Positions 1 through 13,900 of a stretch of 64,000 bases of DNA are shown piece after piece. The position numbers and the translations under genes were made by a program. The stretch's first letter is position 1. Each line of letters begins with the position of its first letter. This DNA comes from Reticulitermes lucifugus (taxonomy: Eukaryota; Arthropoda; Insecta; Blattodea; Rhinotermitidae), in the NCBI GenBank assembly GCA_026260175.1, contig JAKCWW010000052.1, positions 44,610-108,609 of the forward strand, in the 5' to 3' direction. The notes under the pieces were generated by a model that saw only the letters and a list, made by a program, of their open reading frames with translations, was not told the DNA's origin and searched no databases.

Positions 1-1865
1 GTTGACCGAGCAAGTGACGTCACGTCACTGGACGAGCCACGCGCCGTCTAATCCCGGCTTTACAGTTACAGATATGTACGCAAGGTGGCAGGGACTGCCG
101 AAACATGTCGTTATGAAGCAGTCAAGAGACACCTATGCTTTGATGCGCATTACAGCGTCGAGCTTTGAAGATTAATAATTACCTCCAGGTAGTAAAACCG
201 CTTATCCTGGCAAGCTGTCTATATGCGGTGAAACGGCGATTTCACAGTGACTGAAGAGAAGGGTTACCCGCAAAAATCGCAGCTAGACGTGAACTAACAA
301 CGAGCTGTACACAAACTACAGGTAACACACAACGGTGTGTGTGTCACAGGACACACTTGGGGCTCAAGGGGGCAGTTAGGGCCACATGCGTTGTGTTAGA
401 GATATCTGTGGTGGCGACTGTGACGACTACATTCTTCAGAAATACAACGCCGTGGGTCTCACAGATGGATGACCAACCGCCTACCTACTACTCGTAAACT
501 ACACGGACTATGCTAAAATGGCATCAGTCTTCAGAATACTACTGAAATTTATCTTGTAGAAAGTATGGACTGGATTAGAGTTCAATGGCGGGCTTTATTG
601 AACACGATAATGAACCTTCGGCTTCCGTTCGACTAACGGAATTTCAGTCACTACATGACTACTGGCTTCTCAAGGACTAAGCTTCATGCACATAGTTAAC
701 ACACGTATTTTGCAACACGTCGGAATTAGCTGCACCGTAGTCAAATACATCTCTTGACGATCTGTACCACTTTACTGATCTTACAGGGACAGGGCAGACT
801 GTCGCAGACCCCCACAATGCTAGGTAATGGTTGCGTAGACTCCAAAGATCACAGCGATTTGCGAGTTACTGTACCTAAATACCCCGTCCAAAAATAGTAA
901 AGAAGATTAAAGGACAAGTACCAACCGCTGCCCTCCCCTCCCTAACATTTCACTACTTATCAACACGTTACTAATGCCTTGCGAACTGACATACCCGTAT
1001 GTACATAACACGCCTGTTACAAGCCTTTCTTCCACTCACAATCCGCTCAGTATTGATAGTCAGTGGGAGGAAGGTGTGCAGATAACACACTAGCTGTATC
1101 TCAACCGATAAACCCTGTCATGAGTACACTTCAAAATCAAATAAGGTTAGATTATCTCACCTGTTTCAGTGCCAGTTAAAATTATACATTTAAACACACT
1201 TCTTGGTACACAGGTGCCCAATACGGACCGCCAGGGAACAGGAGACGGTTCCAGATTACAGGTCAACAACCGGCAGAATCACTCATGTACTACGCATTAT
1301 ACTACAAAATCACTATAAACTATCTTCACTTTTCACAACGTATTCTAAGAAAAGTTATGTACAATAGTAATCTGCAGAGTATAAAGACGAAATCTAAAAA
1401 AAATTGTCCCTTAACTGAATTTCAATGTGAACCCCATTGGGGGTAATACGACAAAACGATAATCACTTTCATTCCGAATTTCGAATATCTGCATGTCAAC
1501 TGATTCAGAAGCACCTGGAATGTGGATTTTAAGGCATCGGGGAGGGGGAGTACCTGACTCAGACCAGAAAACCTGCAGGCCCACACTGTCCGCTCTCGGC
1601 AATCTATCGTCCTAGTCAACGGCTGGAGGGAAATTCAGTCACCCACTGAGGAGTAAGTGGCGGTGCACCATCTTGCAAGAAGTGTCACCCCGGCCGACCT
1701 CAAGTTAATGACCTTACCACAGTTCCATCATATCAAGGACTACGATGCCTGTTATGAGCTGTTGCCCGATAACGGTCCCACATACGTGATCGCGGACAAC
1801 GCATAAAACAAATTCATATCAGCACTCCACGCCGCGAGATCATTTGACATAGGTCTTCCTGGTAT
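1..1865. other. no recognised feature
   Basis: No gene or classified repeat is seen. Overlapping frames near 1411-1619 on the minus strand are short and probably by chance. Confidence 0.5.
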
Positions 1866-2075
1866 TGCCCTTCCTCCGCCATACGTCATAAAGGCATACG
1901 AAAGAATGAAGGTACAGCTATCATTCTCAGCCTTGGTACTAGATGGTACTTCGTGGTCAACTTCACGCCACGGCCGCTTTACCCACTGAACAGGTGGCAG
2001 TGGGCACCAGGGCCGCTCTGGGTGCTTAAGAGCAGACACACATCTGTTGCCCCTGCCACGAATTGGACAATACTC
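1866..2075 (-). repeat. SINE B copy
   Basis: The minus-strand tail and the core (TCACGCCACGGCCGCTTTACCC, abridged) are recognisable, followed by a decayed head region. Confidence 0.7.
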
Positions 2076-2263
2076 GGACGCTCAGCCACAGCCTACATAC
2101 TAAGTACTATACTGACTATCCCAGCTCCCGGCATGCCCTTCTGCCTAACCCATATTTTTTACCTGGAGTAAGGAGGTTCAGTCCGTGTATGACGCAAGCA
2201 ACATTTCTTTCTTATTCGTAATCTAAAATCAGGTTACCCACGTCACTATTGAAGATTTGGTCT

Positions 2264-2372
2264 TCTGGATGTTACGCCGTGCTGACTGGCAAATAGGGGA
2301 CGTTACGAAGGCTCGTGGTGTCTTCGGAACGTCCGCAATTATTTACCAGTCGACATGGCGTAACATCACAGA
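2264..2372. mobile_element. Penelope-like palindromic terminus
   Basis: TCTGGATGTTACGCC...GACTGG recurs inverted as CCAGTCGACATGGCGTAACA. An inner inverted pair is GGACGTTACGAAG and CTTCGGAACGTCC. The outer arm is the same as at 36800-36920. It is old and decayed. Confidence 0.5.
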
Positions 2373-2479
2373 CGATCTCGATCCTCAGCAACAATGCTAT
2401 GAGAACCCCGAATTTCGCAAGTCTGGTTATGTTAGATTTGGGGATGTAACTGACCACAATCCCTTCGAAACGACCCAGT

Positions 2480-4185
2480 CTTGGTAAAATTCCTTCAACA
2501 TACCCAGTGCTGCCGTGAGCATATGAAATCTTCTTACACTACATGCATGCGGTGGTGATGATTGTATCTCCAATAGCGCTTCTCACTTCCGGTCGCTACT
2601 CCACTTCGTATGTGGAAGGGCCACTCTGCGGCTACAGTTTATATGATAAGCGAGCTGACAGGAAGTGACGATATTGGTTAGATAAAATAATGTTGCGTAA
2701 TCATTATGAATCCAATCTGGTCGTGTAACCATAGCTGTGCGTACGGGATGTGCCCGGTGTACGTACCTAAAAAATTTGGTATACTGTTTCTCATTTTATT
2801 AATTTGTATTTTTAAGTAGAGTTTAGTTCTTAATTACAAAAGGTTTAGTTGAGTTTCAATTACTTCAGTTTGTCAGGCGAATAAAAATAATACCTTCACG
2901 ACTGAGTATTCAATAAATGTTCGTTAAAAAAATGAAAAATAAAATTAGCTGGGTGCACACCCTAATGAAGTGTGCTGCGCATGCTTATGGGTCTAACCTT
3001 CCCAAGGACATATATAAAGCTGCTGGCCTACGTGTTACTTATTAGGACACATTATTAAATGGATCACGCTGTACGTTTCAAGGTTTAATTGCCAACCAAT
3101 ATAGCCTACATATTTACCTTCATACACAACCGTTTGCGATGTAACACGCAGACATATGTGATCAGACACATGTTTATTTCACCTGCGGATTACCAGCATC
3201 ATGCCAACTCAGGTCGCTGCACCTGCAAACTTTTCATCCTCTCAACACAGCGGCCACACGATATGCAATGGTAGCACAGTTCAGAGCGACGCCGGACAAC
3301 CCTGGATTACGCGCCACTAGTGCTATTTACTGTTTCGTAGGATAACTATGGCTGATAAGCCAGTTTAAATTGGTATGTTAAAAATTTGTATGAAACACCC
3401 TATTGTAATAAATTTATCTTCCGTGTCAACAATAACAAACACGGCAAAGCACTGTAGGCGAACACTGAAATCCAGCCCGACGAAAGTCCTTTTTTCCGTC
3501 TTTGAGGTACTAATTTTTAGGTAATTACAATTAACAACAAAGAACCACAGCAGCACCTCGTCTACTTGCTGTGCCCCGGTTTAACAGCTCATTGTAGAGC
3601 TTTTACAGTTACTTGCCTGATGCGAAATGGAATGTGAACAACCAAGTACTTCATGAAGTACGCATCAACAGATCTTCAAATGTGCATACATTATAAAATA
3701 GAAAAATCAGTGTCAAATGGTCTTAGTCACACTACCATCAATAGGGGAATGGGAAAACAAACCAAACATTATTTACTTTACTGTGTCTACTATACCAATG
3801 ACGAAAACGCCTTCAGTTTGTATTGTACTCCAAGCTACCGATACCATCAGGATTACTGATAAAATCCCGTTTGTAAGCTTAAATGACAAAATACAAGCAG
3901 GCCTACGTAGAACTGAAATCAGAGGTGTGGACCAACCAAATAACCAGCCACATATGGGCGGAAACGCGCGCCAAGCCCAAGTCGACGTACTGTGATCCGC
4001 TTAGCCACACATGCGTACGAAACGAAACGCTGGGCCTGTGACACGAAACAAACTATAACTGGGATTCCGCTTGCCGCTAACAGCTTTAGCCGTCTTTGCT
4101 GACGACCCTGACGTGGTCATACTAAAGGCTTATGCTGCCAGAGCGGCGCGGTGCTCCGCCAGACTTTCATGGCGATCCTTCAGTC
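2480..4185. other. no recognised feature
   Basis: AT-rich unique-looking sequence. TATATAAAG at 3010 has TATA-box form but no gene follows. Confidence 0.5.
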
Positions 4186-4189
4186 CCGC

Positions 4190-4690
4190 TGTTGAGTTAT
4201 GCCTCTGAGTAGACAGGACGTGCCTATGACGGCCGTGAAGGTGTTGTTCACGTAAAAGCTGAAGGGGACGGGTTACACAAGTCCACCCTCAGCCACTCCA
4301 GCCCGCATGCTACGGACACGCCGATATGGCTGAGTGGAAGGACGCCTGAAACATCCGCAAATGACGTACTCCGAGATGGTTTTCACCAGGTATGTCGGGA
4401 AGTTTGAGATGGTTAGCTTGTAGGAGACCTCCTATCCATGCGGTATCGAGGGCCTTAGCCTGTTGACTCTTTCGCCAAGAAGGCCAGCTGCAGAGCCATG
4501 CTGTGTCCGGGTCGGAACCAGAACTGCTCGTCACGCAGCAGTCCGCGCTCGCTTACCTCCGTTAGGATCCTAGTGAGCAGGATCTTCTCAAAGAGCTTGC
4601 CAATCGTGTGAAGCAGACTTTTGGGTCGACAGGACGACGGCAGCGTGGGTTCCTTCCCTAGTGTCAGTATGGCGATCACGCGAGACTGTG
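4190..4690 (-). mobile_element. jockey-like LINE reverse transcriptase fragment
   Basis: The minus strand encodes VIAILTLGKEPTLPSSCRP, SLLHTIGKLFEKILLTRIL, ERGLLRDEQFWFRPGHS and, in a shifted frame, KLTISNFPTYLVKTISEY, then MRAGVAEGGLV, the element's version of the AGVPQGS turn before the catalytic loop. These are consecutive fingers/palm motifs of jockey-clade reverse transcriptase. Stops and frameshifts interrupt it and the YADD motif is not preserved, so it is dead. A (CTC)n tract at 4721-4736 lies just beyond. Confidence 0.85.
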
Positions 4691-5159
4691 CGTCAAGTGG
4701 TACATTACCTAAATACTGCTCCTCCTCCTCCTCCTGTACGCCTCCTAGCCACTGAATGACAATCGGCCGGTGGGCAAGTCAACGGCTGGGTACTTCGTGG
4801 GAGTGTTTGTGAGCCCAAATTATCCCATTAAGAGCATACTACACTGATGATCTCACAAAGGGCTTGTTTTGACACCCACATAGCTGAAATATTGCGGATT
4901 ACGCATGATTCAACTCCCTGGATTCGTACCGAAAAACCTTACCACGTCACACAAATTATACAGCCATCTGAACAGCCTGCACGAATGTAAACAGCGTCAA
5001 GGCATGTGGCCTTGCATCATTCTTCATTGAGGAGCGTTCGCGTGGAATGACTGGAGTAAACGTGACGTAAATGTACAAATTGTTTGGCGGAGTTAAAATC
5101 CTACAGGCTGATTTTATTCAGTTGCCAGAAGTCTACGTATCTGCGAAAGGCCGTGCCAT

Positions 5160-5330
5160 AACTCAAGCGGTTATATGTCGCCTTCGTATGACGGAGTTTC
5201 GGGTTCGATCCCATGGCTGTCCATGCGGAATTTATGGTTGCCAAAATGGCACAGGGACAGGTGCACAATGGTTTTCTCCTACCAGTTCTCGTTCTACAAA
5301 GGCTCCACATTCATTCATCTATCATCCCAA
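5160..5330 (+). repeat. SINE D-related copy
   Basis: It has a tRNA-like B box GGGTTCGATCCC at 5200, GTCCATG, and GGTTTTCTCCTACCAG in the same order as the copy at 28990-29165. It is otherwise diverged. Confidence 0.5.
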
Positions 5331-5989
5331 GGAATAAATACGTACCCCGCCGTTTAAAGACAATCTCACAATATCCAAACAAGAATTTTAAAAATAATAC
5401 ATGCAAGTGCAAGAACTATGTAAAAAAAAAAGAATACACACTATGAGCAGAACTCCCAGCATGGGTTACGCCATGAACAGCGTACATTACTAGCAGTAAT
5501 TATCTCGTAACATTCTTTGACAAGATATGAGTATAAGTGATTATCACATAATCAATTAGGAATTGTGTCATGCTTATCAAGTAAAGTTACACCAACAGAG
5601 CATGCCGTAATTGCTCGTCATGGCGAGACGACGGCCTTGATCTCACGCGCGCGCGCGGGAGAAATAAGACGTGGGGTAAGAAACTACTTCTTTATCCACC
5701 TAAAGGAAACACATTTCAGTACCCATAAAAAAATACACCAATTTTCTCCTCCCTTACACTCCCTCGTCTGGTGTGATACCGCAGCTGTAAAATTATCCTC
5801 AAAATAGCAGTATTCAAGGGAGTGCAATGTTCATGTTAGGCGACAACGTGAAAAAAAGCTGTTGGTGTATCAGTAAAGCATTACAAGTCCCCAAAATCCC
5901 ATTTACCGTACATAACTAGCCAATAAGCTGCGCAACACATTTCGGTATTCTAATGCAGCAGGCAAAGGCCCACAAATTTTCCAAGAAAC

Positions 5990-6112
5990 TTGGAGCAACC
6001 TCAAAATTCTAGTCGCCAGAAGGGTGACATGAAACCAATTCCATACTGAGGACTCACATATACTGGCCACCACCGTGCAAAATTCAGTCACTTGGGATTT
6101 GTGCACCCCTGG
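5990..6112 (-). mobile_element. hAT-like end fragment
   Basis: On the minus strand it starts CAGGGGTGCACAAAT and continues through TCATGTCACCCTTCTGG, matching the element at 38616-38902. Only one end is recognised. Confidence 0.5.
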
Positions 6113-6114
6113 AA

Positions 6115-7170
6115 GTACGTACCCTAGATTTCGAATGTTATGATCTCTGAATACTACAATTTTGAGTGCTTTGTTCTGCACCTTCACTTCCAGGAACTAA
6201 TCTTCTGTTTCATGTTTAATAAAGAAATGAGGTCATGGGTTATACCAATCAAATATGCCCACAAAAAATCACGTACGGAATAAATGTATTCAGCATCAAA
6301 TACGGCAACGACGTGAATGTGAAGGAGAAATGGTGGCCATAAGCAATCATACTGAGCAACAAATTCAAGCGCTCGGATATACGGACAGTATGACGACAGT
6401 TTTCGCCTTGCTGAAGTTGCGCAATGTTTGTACAAAGAATGGTCAGACTCCCGTCACTTCGTCTCGAGTGGTTTGTGCGCCGGCTGGCCTTAGCAACGCG
6501 ATCGCCGTTCCATTATGTTGACTTGAATGACTGTGTGTGTACACGCAACAAAACGAGCTGAAGGAGGCTTCTGCAAACTCCTGCAGTTTTGAGAAGCAAC
6601 TAATATGATGCATAAGCATTAAAATCTGTGCCAAGCGTGCAAAGACCGTTAACGATTGCATGTAATCGTGTCTGGGCTTGATTCTTATATGCATCGCCTT
6701 AATACACATTTCAATAAGGAAAGCAGGAGTTTCCCCTTAATTGCAAATTACAAATGCATACATCTACATGTATACTTACTAATTAATTAATTAATTACCT
6801 TCATGGAAGAGTCCTTATTGAACAATTCATTTCCTCTGCTAGTCAATTCCCGGCGCTTCATGGACTTCGGAGGTTCATTACCGCGCTAAATTTTTAGTAA
6901 AATTTTTTACAGGGCGACGAAAACACTGAAAGCTAACTTCGGCAGGCATCAAGTTTAAGACTGCGCGGATGGAACGGTAACGATGGCGTTGGTGGTAATT
7001 TTCACGGTGCCCTTTGTCTGGTATAAAATAAAAGGCAGCCAGTCTGGAATACACCCAGTTCAGACACCTTCTGAACAGAGCCATGGGACCGTTGCCCTCA
7101 CAAGTCGCAAGGTGGCATGGATATGGATGACATTATTCGCTCATACAAAGGCTGGCCCTCAATTACGAGG
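6115..7170. other. no recognised gene
   Basis: It holds an (AATT)n tract at 6779-6797. A TATA-like GTATAAAATAAAAGG at 7021 lies about 40 bases before a CAGTTCAGAC initiator-like site, but no coding exon follows. Confidence 0.4.
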
Positions 7171-7171
7171 C

Positions 7172-7362
7172 CATGAAGACGTATGCGAGTGGAGGCATTC
7201 TTAACCTCAGACTATATGTAGGTCAGTATTCAGCTTCACGCTCCGACCATCTGCACGACCTACTGGCTCCTATGAGCCCAAGAACTGCGCTTAACGCGGT
7301 GAAGAAAAAATCGATCTGCGAATCGAACCCCGGTCCTCCAGTCCCCTGACTAATCGTGTTAT
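7172..7362 (-). repeat. SINE B copy
   Basis: The minus-strand tail (GCGAGTGGAGGCATTCTTAA read on plus), a decayed core, and a head with B box GGTTCGATTCG near 7325. Confidence 0.7.
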
Positions 7363-8212
7363 CCAGAATCATTATTCGCATGTGGGTTAATGAAGACCAT
7401 TACTGAATTCAGGCTTGATCTTGGAACTTTTCACCGAATATGCAGTGTTAACTACCACCAGTATCTAGCCCAGTTATAGGCCCTGATCAGTGATGATCAA
7501 CCTAGGACCCCGCGCGGGCGCAAATTCAAGTAATAGCAATGAAATTAGGATTTCTCAGTATTTCTCAACAAGTTCTAAAGCGACAAAAACTTGTTCTTAT
7601 TAATGCAATAAAAATCTTCGCATTTAACATAATCTTTTAATGCTTGGCACTATTATGTGTCTCAGTAACATACAACAATGTACTTCGTCAATATTTTCGT
7701 GTTTCGGTATTAACGTACCATCCTCTGGCGAATGATCTTTTACAAAACGATCATGGACACAATGCAGTGTTATTAAAACTGACGATAAAATACTAAGACA
7801 TAAAAAGGTAAAACAAACCCTAAACCATAATCTTATATATCTTCGTAAGTGATAGTTACACTGCTATGAGGCATCAATGAACTAGGCTTTACGTCGTCCC
7901 AGCTATCACGTTCGACACGAAAACCTATTTTTTTTTTGCCCAAGGGATCTAAACAATTATTAACCACTTGTTGATGGATCGTTTGCTTTATCCTTTCTTG
8001 ACGGGCCCTGTAGGCCACTCAACTGTGATGCATGCTTTAATCCGTACTGCTTCTCATATTAATGCTGTGCTCTTTTAAAACACTGCACATTCAAATGCAC
8101 AATCTTCATCAACTTCATGTTTTCTTTATGCAACCTTACTGGTACACAACAGTTAATTTGAAACTCAACGAATAACGCTACAGCAGTCGGATTTTATTCG
8201 TCACTTATATGT

Positions 8213-8246
<34 letters not shown>

Positions 8247-8247
8247 C

Positions 8248-8515
8248 AGCCGATTCCAGCGGCCGTGCGGTCTAAGGCGTGGGTCTTCGGCCGCTCGCTT
8301 ACTAGGATCGTGGGTTCCAATCCCACCGGGGGCATGGATGTCTGTCTCTTGTGAGTGTTGTGTGATGTCAGGTAGAGGTCTNTGNGACGAGCTGGTCCCT
8401 CGTCCAGAGGNGTCCTACCGACTGTGGTGTGTCTGAAATGTGTGTGACCATGAAACCTCGACGAAACGAGGAGGCTCAGGCCCATATAGGGCTGTCGAGC
8501 CATACACACAAAAAA
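8248..8515 (+). repeat. SINE A copy
   Basis: The head (GCGGCCGTGCGGTCTAAGGC; B box GGGTTCCAATCCC), CTGTCTCTTGTGAGTGTTGTG, GTCCTACCGACTGTGGTGTG and GGCCCATATAGGGCTGTCGAG are intact apart from three ambiguous bases. An (AT)n run at 8215-8247 abuts the 5' end. Confidence 0.9.
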
Positions 8516-9489
8516 TACATATATAACACTACCGAAGTATCGGTCACTAACCGTCAACTGCGCGCGCAAAACCAACTGCACCTCTTTCACGCATTCTTCT
8601 TACTTGCACCTATTCTTTCCTTTACTGCACTAAGCGACAATCAACAGCTTCGCAATGACTAACGTCGCTGCATAACCAAACCTGTCAAACTCTGCCAAGA
8701 ATTCGCCAGACACGCAAAAACAATTTCTAAACCAACATCACGAAAATTCGAAAGCGTATGACCTCCGAAAACCAACAGCTTCGGCAGTAAGAACAACGTC
8801 ACCTCACGTCCAGCTAACAAAAAGTTCACACAAATCACGAAAAACTGTGACCAAGTGCTGCAGGCCGACCTATCTTAATGCAACAATGTAATATCAAACA
8901 TCGTGAACACCGGCCAACAATCCACTATACAGGTACATATGAACAGTTTTTACAAACTTTCAGGAGTTGTACCGGGGGGGGGGGCCTTGAGACAGGGAAA
9001 ATGTGGTAGGAAACGTCGCCTTCATATCGAAACTAGCGTCGGCATAGCGGCTAAGGAGGTATTCGACCTGTGAGCGCTAACTTCTGGGATCAGTACTTTA
9101 TTTAAATTTTTCGTTTCATTTTCACAAATGTATGTTGGTTGACATCATACGTAGAATTGTTATTGGTATTATTTTCAATTGATTCAAAACAGCTGTTTAA
9201 AGTGGCAGCAACTGACTTCATAGTAAGCACTGCAGAGATGCACTATGTTCTGGCGCACCTCTCAAAGGTCTCTGGTGTGCGTGTTCTCCATAGTTCCACA
9301 TGCTGCTATAATTCTAACTGCAGTACCAGATCGTCTTCTGTTTCCAAAGGTGTCTCATACACCAGACTCTTGAGTTGATTCCCAAGGAAGCAGCAGCAAC
9401 GCCAATTTCGGTACGCAGACGTTTCCAATCACATGTTCCCTGTCTCAAATCCCCCCACAACCTGCGAAGGTTTGTAACAAGACAGGCGA

Positions 9490-10015
9490 TGTACGTTTAA
9501 CGTAACACCGAGGCGCACTCGTGTAACCACTGTTGCCTTGGAAAGGCCGTGTTTCATATTCCGTGTGTATGTTTGTGGCCTTAATTATCCACAATGCAAT
9601 GCGCATCCGCCGTATATATTGTCATCTGTGGCCTGTCTGGCTCTACCATATTTTTCCACATTATCTCATAAACGGCACGATTTTCGGAAAAAAAAAAGTT
9701 AGTGAACATAGAAAATATTTCGATTTTCTCTACAACTTTCGTCTGAAACACTTCTCATTCTAAGAAGAATTCAGCGAGATATTATCATAAATGTTCATAG
9801 ATCTTCATGTAAAGTACCCGTTATTCTTGTCAGATTTTAATGAAACTTGAACTTTCTCAACAGATTTGCGAAAAATACCCAAATATCAAATTACATGAAA
9901 ATCCGTCCACTGGGAGCCGAGTTGTTCCATGCGGACGGACAGACATTACGAAGCTCATTGTCGCTTTTCGCAATTTTGCGAACGCGCCTCAAAACTATTC
10001 CGTTACGCCCTGTAT
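9490..10015 (+). repeat. interspersed repeat family R, copy 1
   Basis: It matches 20000-20395 (CCATATTTTTCCACATTATC, GGGAGCCGAGTTGTTCCATG, TTTTCGCAATTTTGCGAACG). The upstream part shares GTAACCACTGTTGCC with the other copies. Confidence 0.75.
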
Positions 10016-10115
10016 ATGATAGTATTTTTTCGTCTTGAAATCAAACGTTTTCTTACTTCAATCGTGGGCCGCAGCATGATGTCCGGGAGGTCGAGGAGTT
10101 TGCCACCATGTTTGT

Positions 10116-10150
10116 TGGTGCCTTAGTCAGAAAGTAATGCCTCACATTTC
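10116..10150. mobile_element. possible mariner terminus
   Basis: GTCAGAAAGTAATGCCTCAC resembles mariner-type inverted repeats (…CAGAAAGTAATGCC…). The partner end and any transposase are not found. Confidence 0.3.
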
Positions 10151-10694
10151 TTATTGCATGCTGTTTGCAAGATGGATACGTGAAAATTTCAAAGAACGTC
10201 ACTGCAACATTGCTGTAAGCACAGTATCTTTCCAATAAAATCTCGACCTTTGACAACAATCGCCTTTCAACAACCAAACGTACCCTGTGTTCCATATCGT
10301 ATCATTTAACAATCACTCAGCATCAAAGCTCGTAACGTTTATGTTTATGGACGTAATAATATTACATATAAGTTCCACTACCATTTTCATTTTTAAACTG
10401 TACGTGTACGTCATGTATACTACGTAAAGGAATACACAAGAACTTGTATACTGGAGGCTGACTTTCAAAACATCATTACGTACAGAAATAACTGACGATG
10501 GGCCAACGGTAAGGATGGATTTCGGGCCCAAAACACCTCGCGAAGGAACTTAACACGGACACATTACACAGGGTGAGTCAATTCAAACCAAAACCAACGG
10601 TCATGCAGTTTGCGAGCAAATCGGCCAACCAATGAACCTAATTTACTTCGTTCAATTTTATTTTTAGGTTCACCGTGCATTTTCACTAAATCAC

Positions 10695-10922
10695 TGTCTC
10701 ATCACCAACCAAATGCACTTTATTTAAAAAAAACCAATATAAGGTTTCCTTAAAATCNNNNNNNNNNNNNNNNNNNNNNNNNNNNNNNNNNNNNNNNNNN
10801 NNNNNNNNNNNNNNNNNNNNNNNNNNNNNNNNNNNNNNNNNNNNNNNNNNNNNNNNNNNNNNNNNNNGAAACCTTATATTGGTTTTTTTTTAAATAAAGT
10901 GCATTTGGTTGGTGATGAGACA
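10695..10922. repeat. inverted repeat flanking a gap
   Basis: About 54 bases left of the N run (10695-10748) recur almost exactly inverted right of it (10868-10922). A direct repeat TTTACTTCGTTCA lies outside both arms (about 10641 and 10927), as a target duplication would. This is either a foldback element or an assembly artefact. Confidence 0.8.
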
Positions 10923-10924
10923 TT

Positions 10925-13900
10925 GATTTACTTCGTTCAGTTAACATGTTTCGCTTTTCACTGCGCAAACTCAACATGACCAGTGAAAACAGGTATTCGT
11001 TATTGTACAGCAGCTTCTGATAAAGACACACAAGTACATGACGCACATGCAACACCTGGGTTACCTATTTGGCCTAAGGCATTGACTTGTACTCGTATCA
11101 CTTCGTTCTGTCTGCTGGCGATAACAACGAGTTCCGGGAACAATTCACAAGTGTACTCCCCACATTGCACAGGTATGCCAGTGTGGTAAAAAACGGAGAC
11201 GGAAAAGACAATACTACCATTGTGATTAGAACCAGAATGTCAATGTGTAGTATGAAGACAATGAACTCGGAAGTTAATTAAATTGGAATTTAAATTCCTT
11301 ATGTTCACCTGTTTCCCCACATACATGCTTCCTCGGTCCTACACTCCTTATCACATTTCAGTTCTTCCAATTCTGTCCCGGGCGTTATATACAGCATACT
11401 CGAAGTGTATGGCTAATGTAACAAGAAGCTGGCTGAAGAATAATTCTGGACATTGACTCGCAATTAGGATAGGACCGTGCGGGTCTCTCACCTAAACAAC
11501 ACACCAGAATACATCATACCTCCACGTCTTGCTACATAAGAGAAAGCACAACACAACTCACACTGGCGTCACACATCCATGTGACGATTTACGTAAAATG
11601 TCTCTCAGATGGCAGCCCTTACGTAACGTATTGGACCTCTCACAACTGGCAAGGGTCGTAGTACATATCGCGTCATGATATCTCGCCAACGACAGACGAT
11701 TTCCAACTGCAGGTTACACAGGTACACACCTGGATCTGCAGGCTATCTCAAACAAGCCATTAGCACATGCTAAAGGACGTTTAATGGCACCCAACCCATC
11801 TTCATGGACAAACTACGAAGGGGGCATGCTTCTAACCCAGACAACGCAACTGGGAATGTGAAACTGGCTTACTCAATGTGCCCCCACTTCCATACGAAAC
11901 ACGGGTGGGCAAACTTACGTGATGCAAGTTGTTTAGTTAGCTGCCAGTTCTCCTTACAAAAATAGCTGGCCTACGAATTATGCAAACTGCAGAACTATGG
12001 CAGATTCTCTCAAATTAGTGTGCTATTAAAAAAAAAAAAAAAAACTTGGATTCGGTGAATGCTTGCCGAAGTTCTATTCAGAATGTTCCCATATCATACC
12101 CATAACTCAGAATAAAAAAAACGTATACAAAGGTACTGTACAGTCACACCCACTATTAGATATACGCACGAAACACTGGTCCGTCATCTCAGAAAAGCAT
12201 ATGGTACATATGATTTTGAACACTACTGAAAAATGCTCCGACAATGAACTTGGAGAATAGGACGGAGGAAACTGTACGAGTTTCACGACTCGTACTGTTC
12301 GTCAACTGTTATCACAGTGACATCATTAGCGACGAACATTTCACGCATGGGGGAAATGAACAAAGCAGAGGAAGTTACAGTCGAATAACCACATAGGAAA
12401 CTGTGGTGCAGACGGAGTTTAGACAAATAATAAATTGGGGTGTGAAGTGGGTGAGGATATGGCACAGTGGAGGGCTCCTGTCAACACAAGGCGAGCAATT
12501 CCTCGAACAGCACAGCCACTGAACGACACCGACCCCGTGATACGTTGAACATACCTTGCTTTCCCATGGTAGGGCGTCCTAGACGACCAAACCAACGAAG
12601 AAATCGCCTCGCCGTGGTGACATCAGGACGACATCCCGGCGCTACAGCACAAGGTGTGGCAGGACGCTGGTGCTCCTGCAGCAGCAGCACAGTTCGACTG
12701 CTGGGAGCGTGCTCGCGGCTACACGGAGACATCGGGCATTTGTTCCTGATTCAGTCCTACGCCGGCTACATCCGTTTCCACATCTACACGTTCACTACCA
12801 TCAGCAGAAGCAATGCACACACCAACTATAACTCAAATGTTACTTTTCACCACCGCCGGATCGAAAATAAACCCATTAACACCGAAAGACTCGCAGCATT
12901 ACCTTCGGCACTCGAACAACTGACTCACACTGCTGATTAGACACCTCAACTGCGAAGCATAAATGCACGTACTGATATGACAAACCGTGCGATAACTACG
13001 AAAAGTCCGACTGATTGGCAGCGCTGCGCTGCGAACCAATAGCAGAAGCGTGCTACACGTGCCAGCTATAATACTACGAAGCTACACTGCTAACGACACC
13101 ATACTGTTGACCGCCTGACACTACAAGAGTGTCTTCTTGGCTTCCGATGCAAATCATGTTACAGCACGAAGTCGTACCATCCACATCCACTGGTTCAATG
13201 TTCCTACGTCACGCATTCGTGATGGGCATATTCGTGAATATCATTTCACACTGCACGCTACTGTTTCAAAGCAACTGAACATTTCTTTTCAAATGAGGCT
13301 TGCATGATATCGTAGGCTTGTCAGTGAAGTTTAATGAACTCAGAACGTCAAAACAGTTCCTTCAGAATAAACAGCCAGTAACTGTTTGTTGCTTGTACAG
13401 AATGTAAGTCTTCAGGCAGTACCAAATGGGTAAAGGCGTGAATAATCATAACTAATTTCTGCCAACGCGCCACATTCATAAGGAACGTAGTAAAACTTGC
13501 CTACGCGGCTGTATGATCGGCAATGACAATCAGCTAGCATACTGCGCGCTCCGAATACCGTGCGCACTTGAAAGATATCACACTCAACCGTCTTGTACAC
13601 AACCCCTGTTGGTTTTTTTTTAATTCGCACTATCCTGATATCAAACTTTTGTATTGTGTTGCAACACGTTTCTCCTTAATCACACCAGGATGTCATAATA
13701 CTATAATAAACACACAACAGATCGCAGTAAGTACTTGAGTCGCATGAATGCAGTCCACACTCAACACAACAACGCACGTCAACAGACTGAAGTGGTCTCT
13801 CTAAGGCAAGAAACGTCGCATTGCGTTTACGATCTTCACCTGACTCAACCAGTAACTGGCGAGTAGGCTATGGACCAGCTATAGATACCCCACTCCTCCA

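Noticed and set aside
14-28. Overlapping TGACGTCA-type sites (also near 16711 and 37074)
   Set aside because: They match the CREB/ATF consensus, but there is no neighbouring gene and such short sites occur by chance.
12467-12940. 157-codon plus frame overlapping an 83-codon minus frame
   Set aside because: The GC-rich stretch opens both strands; neither product is recognisable.
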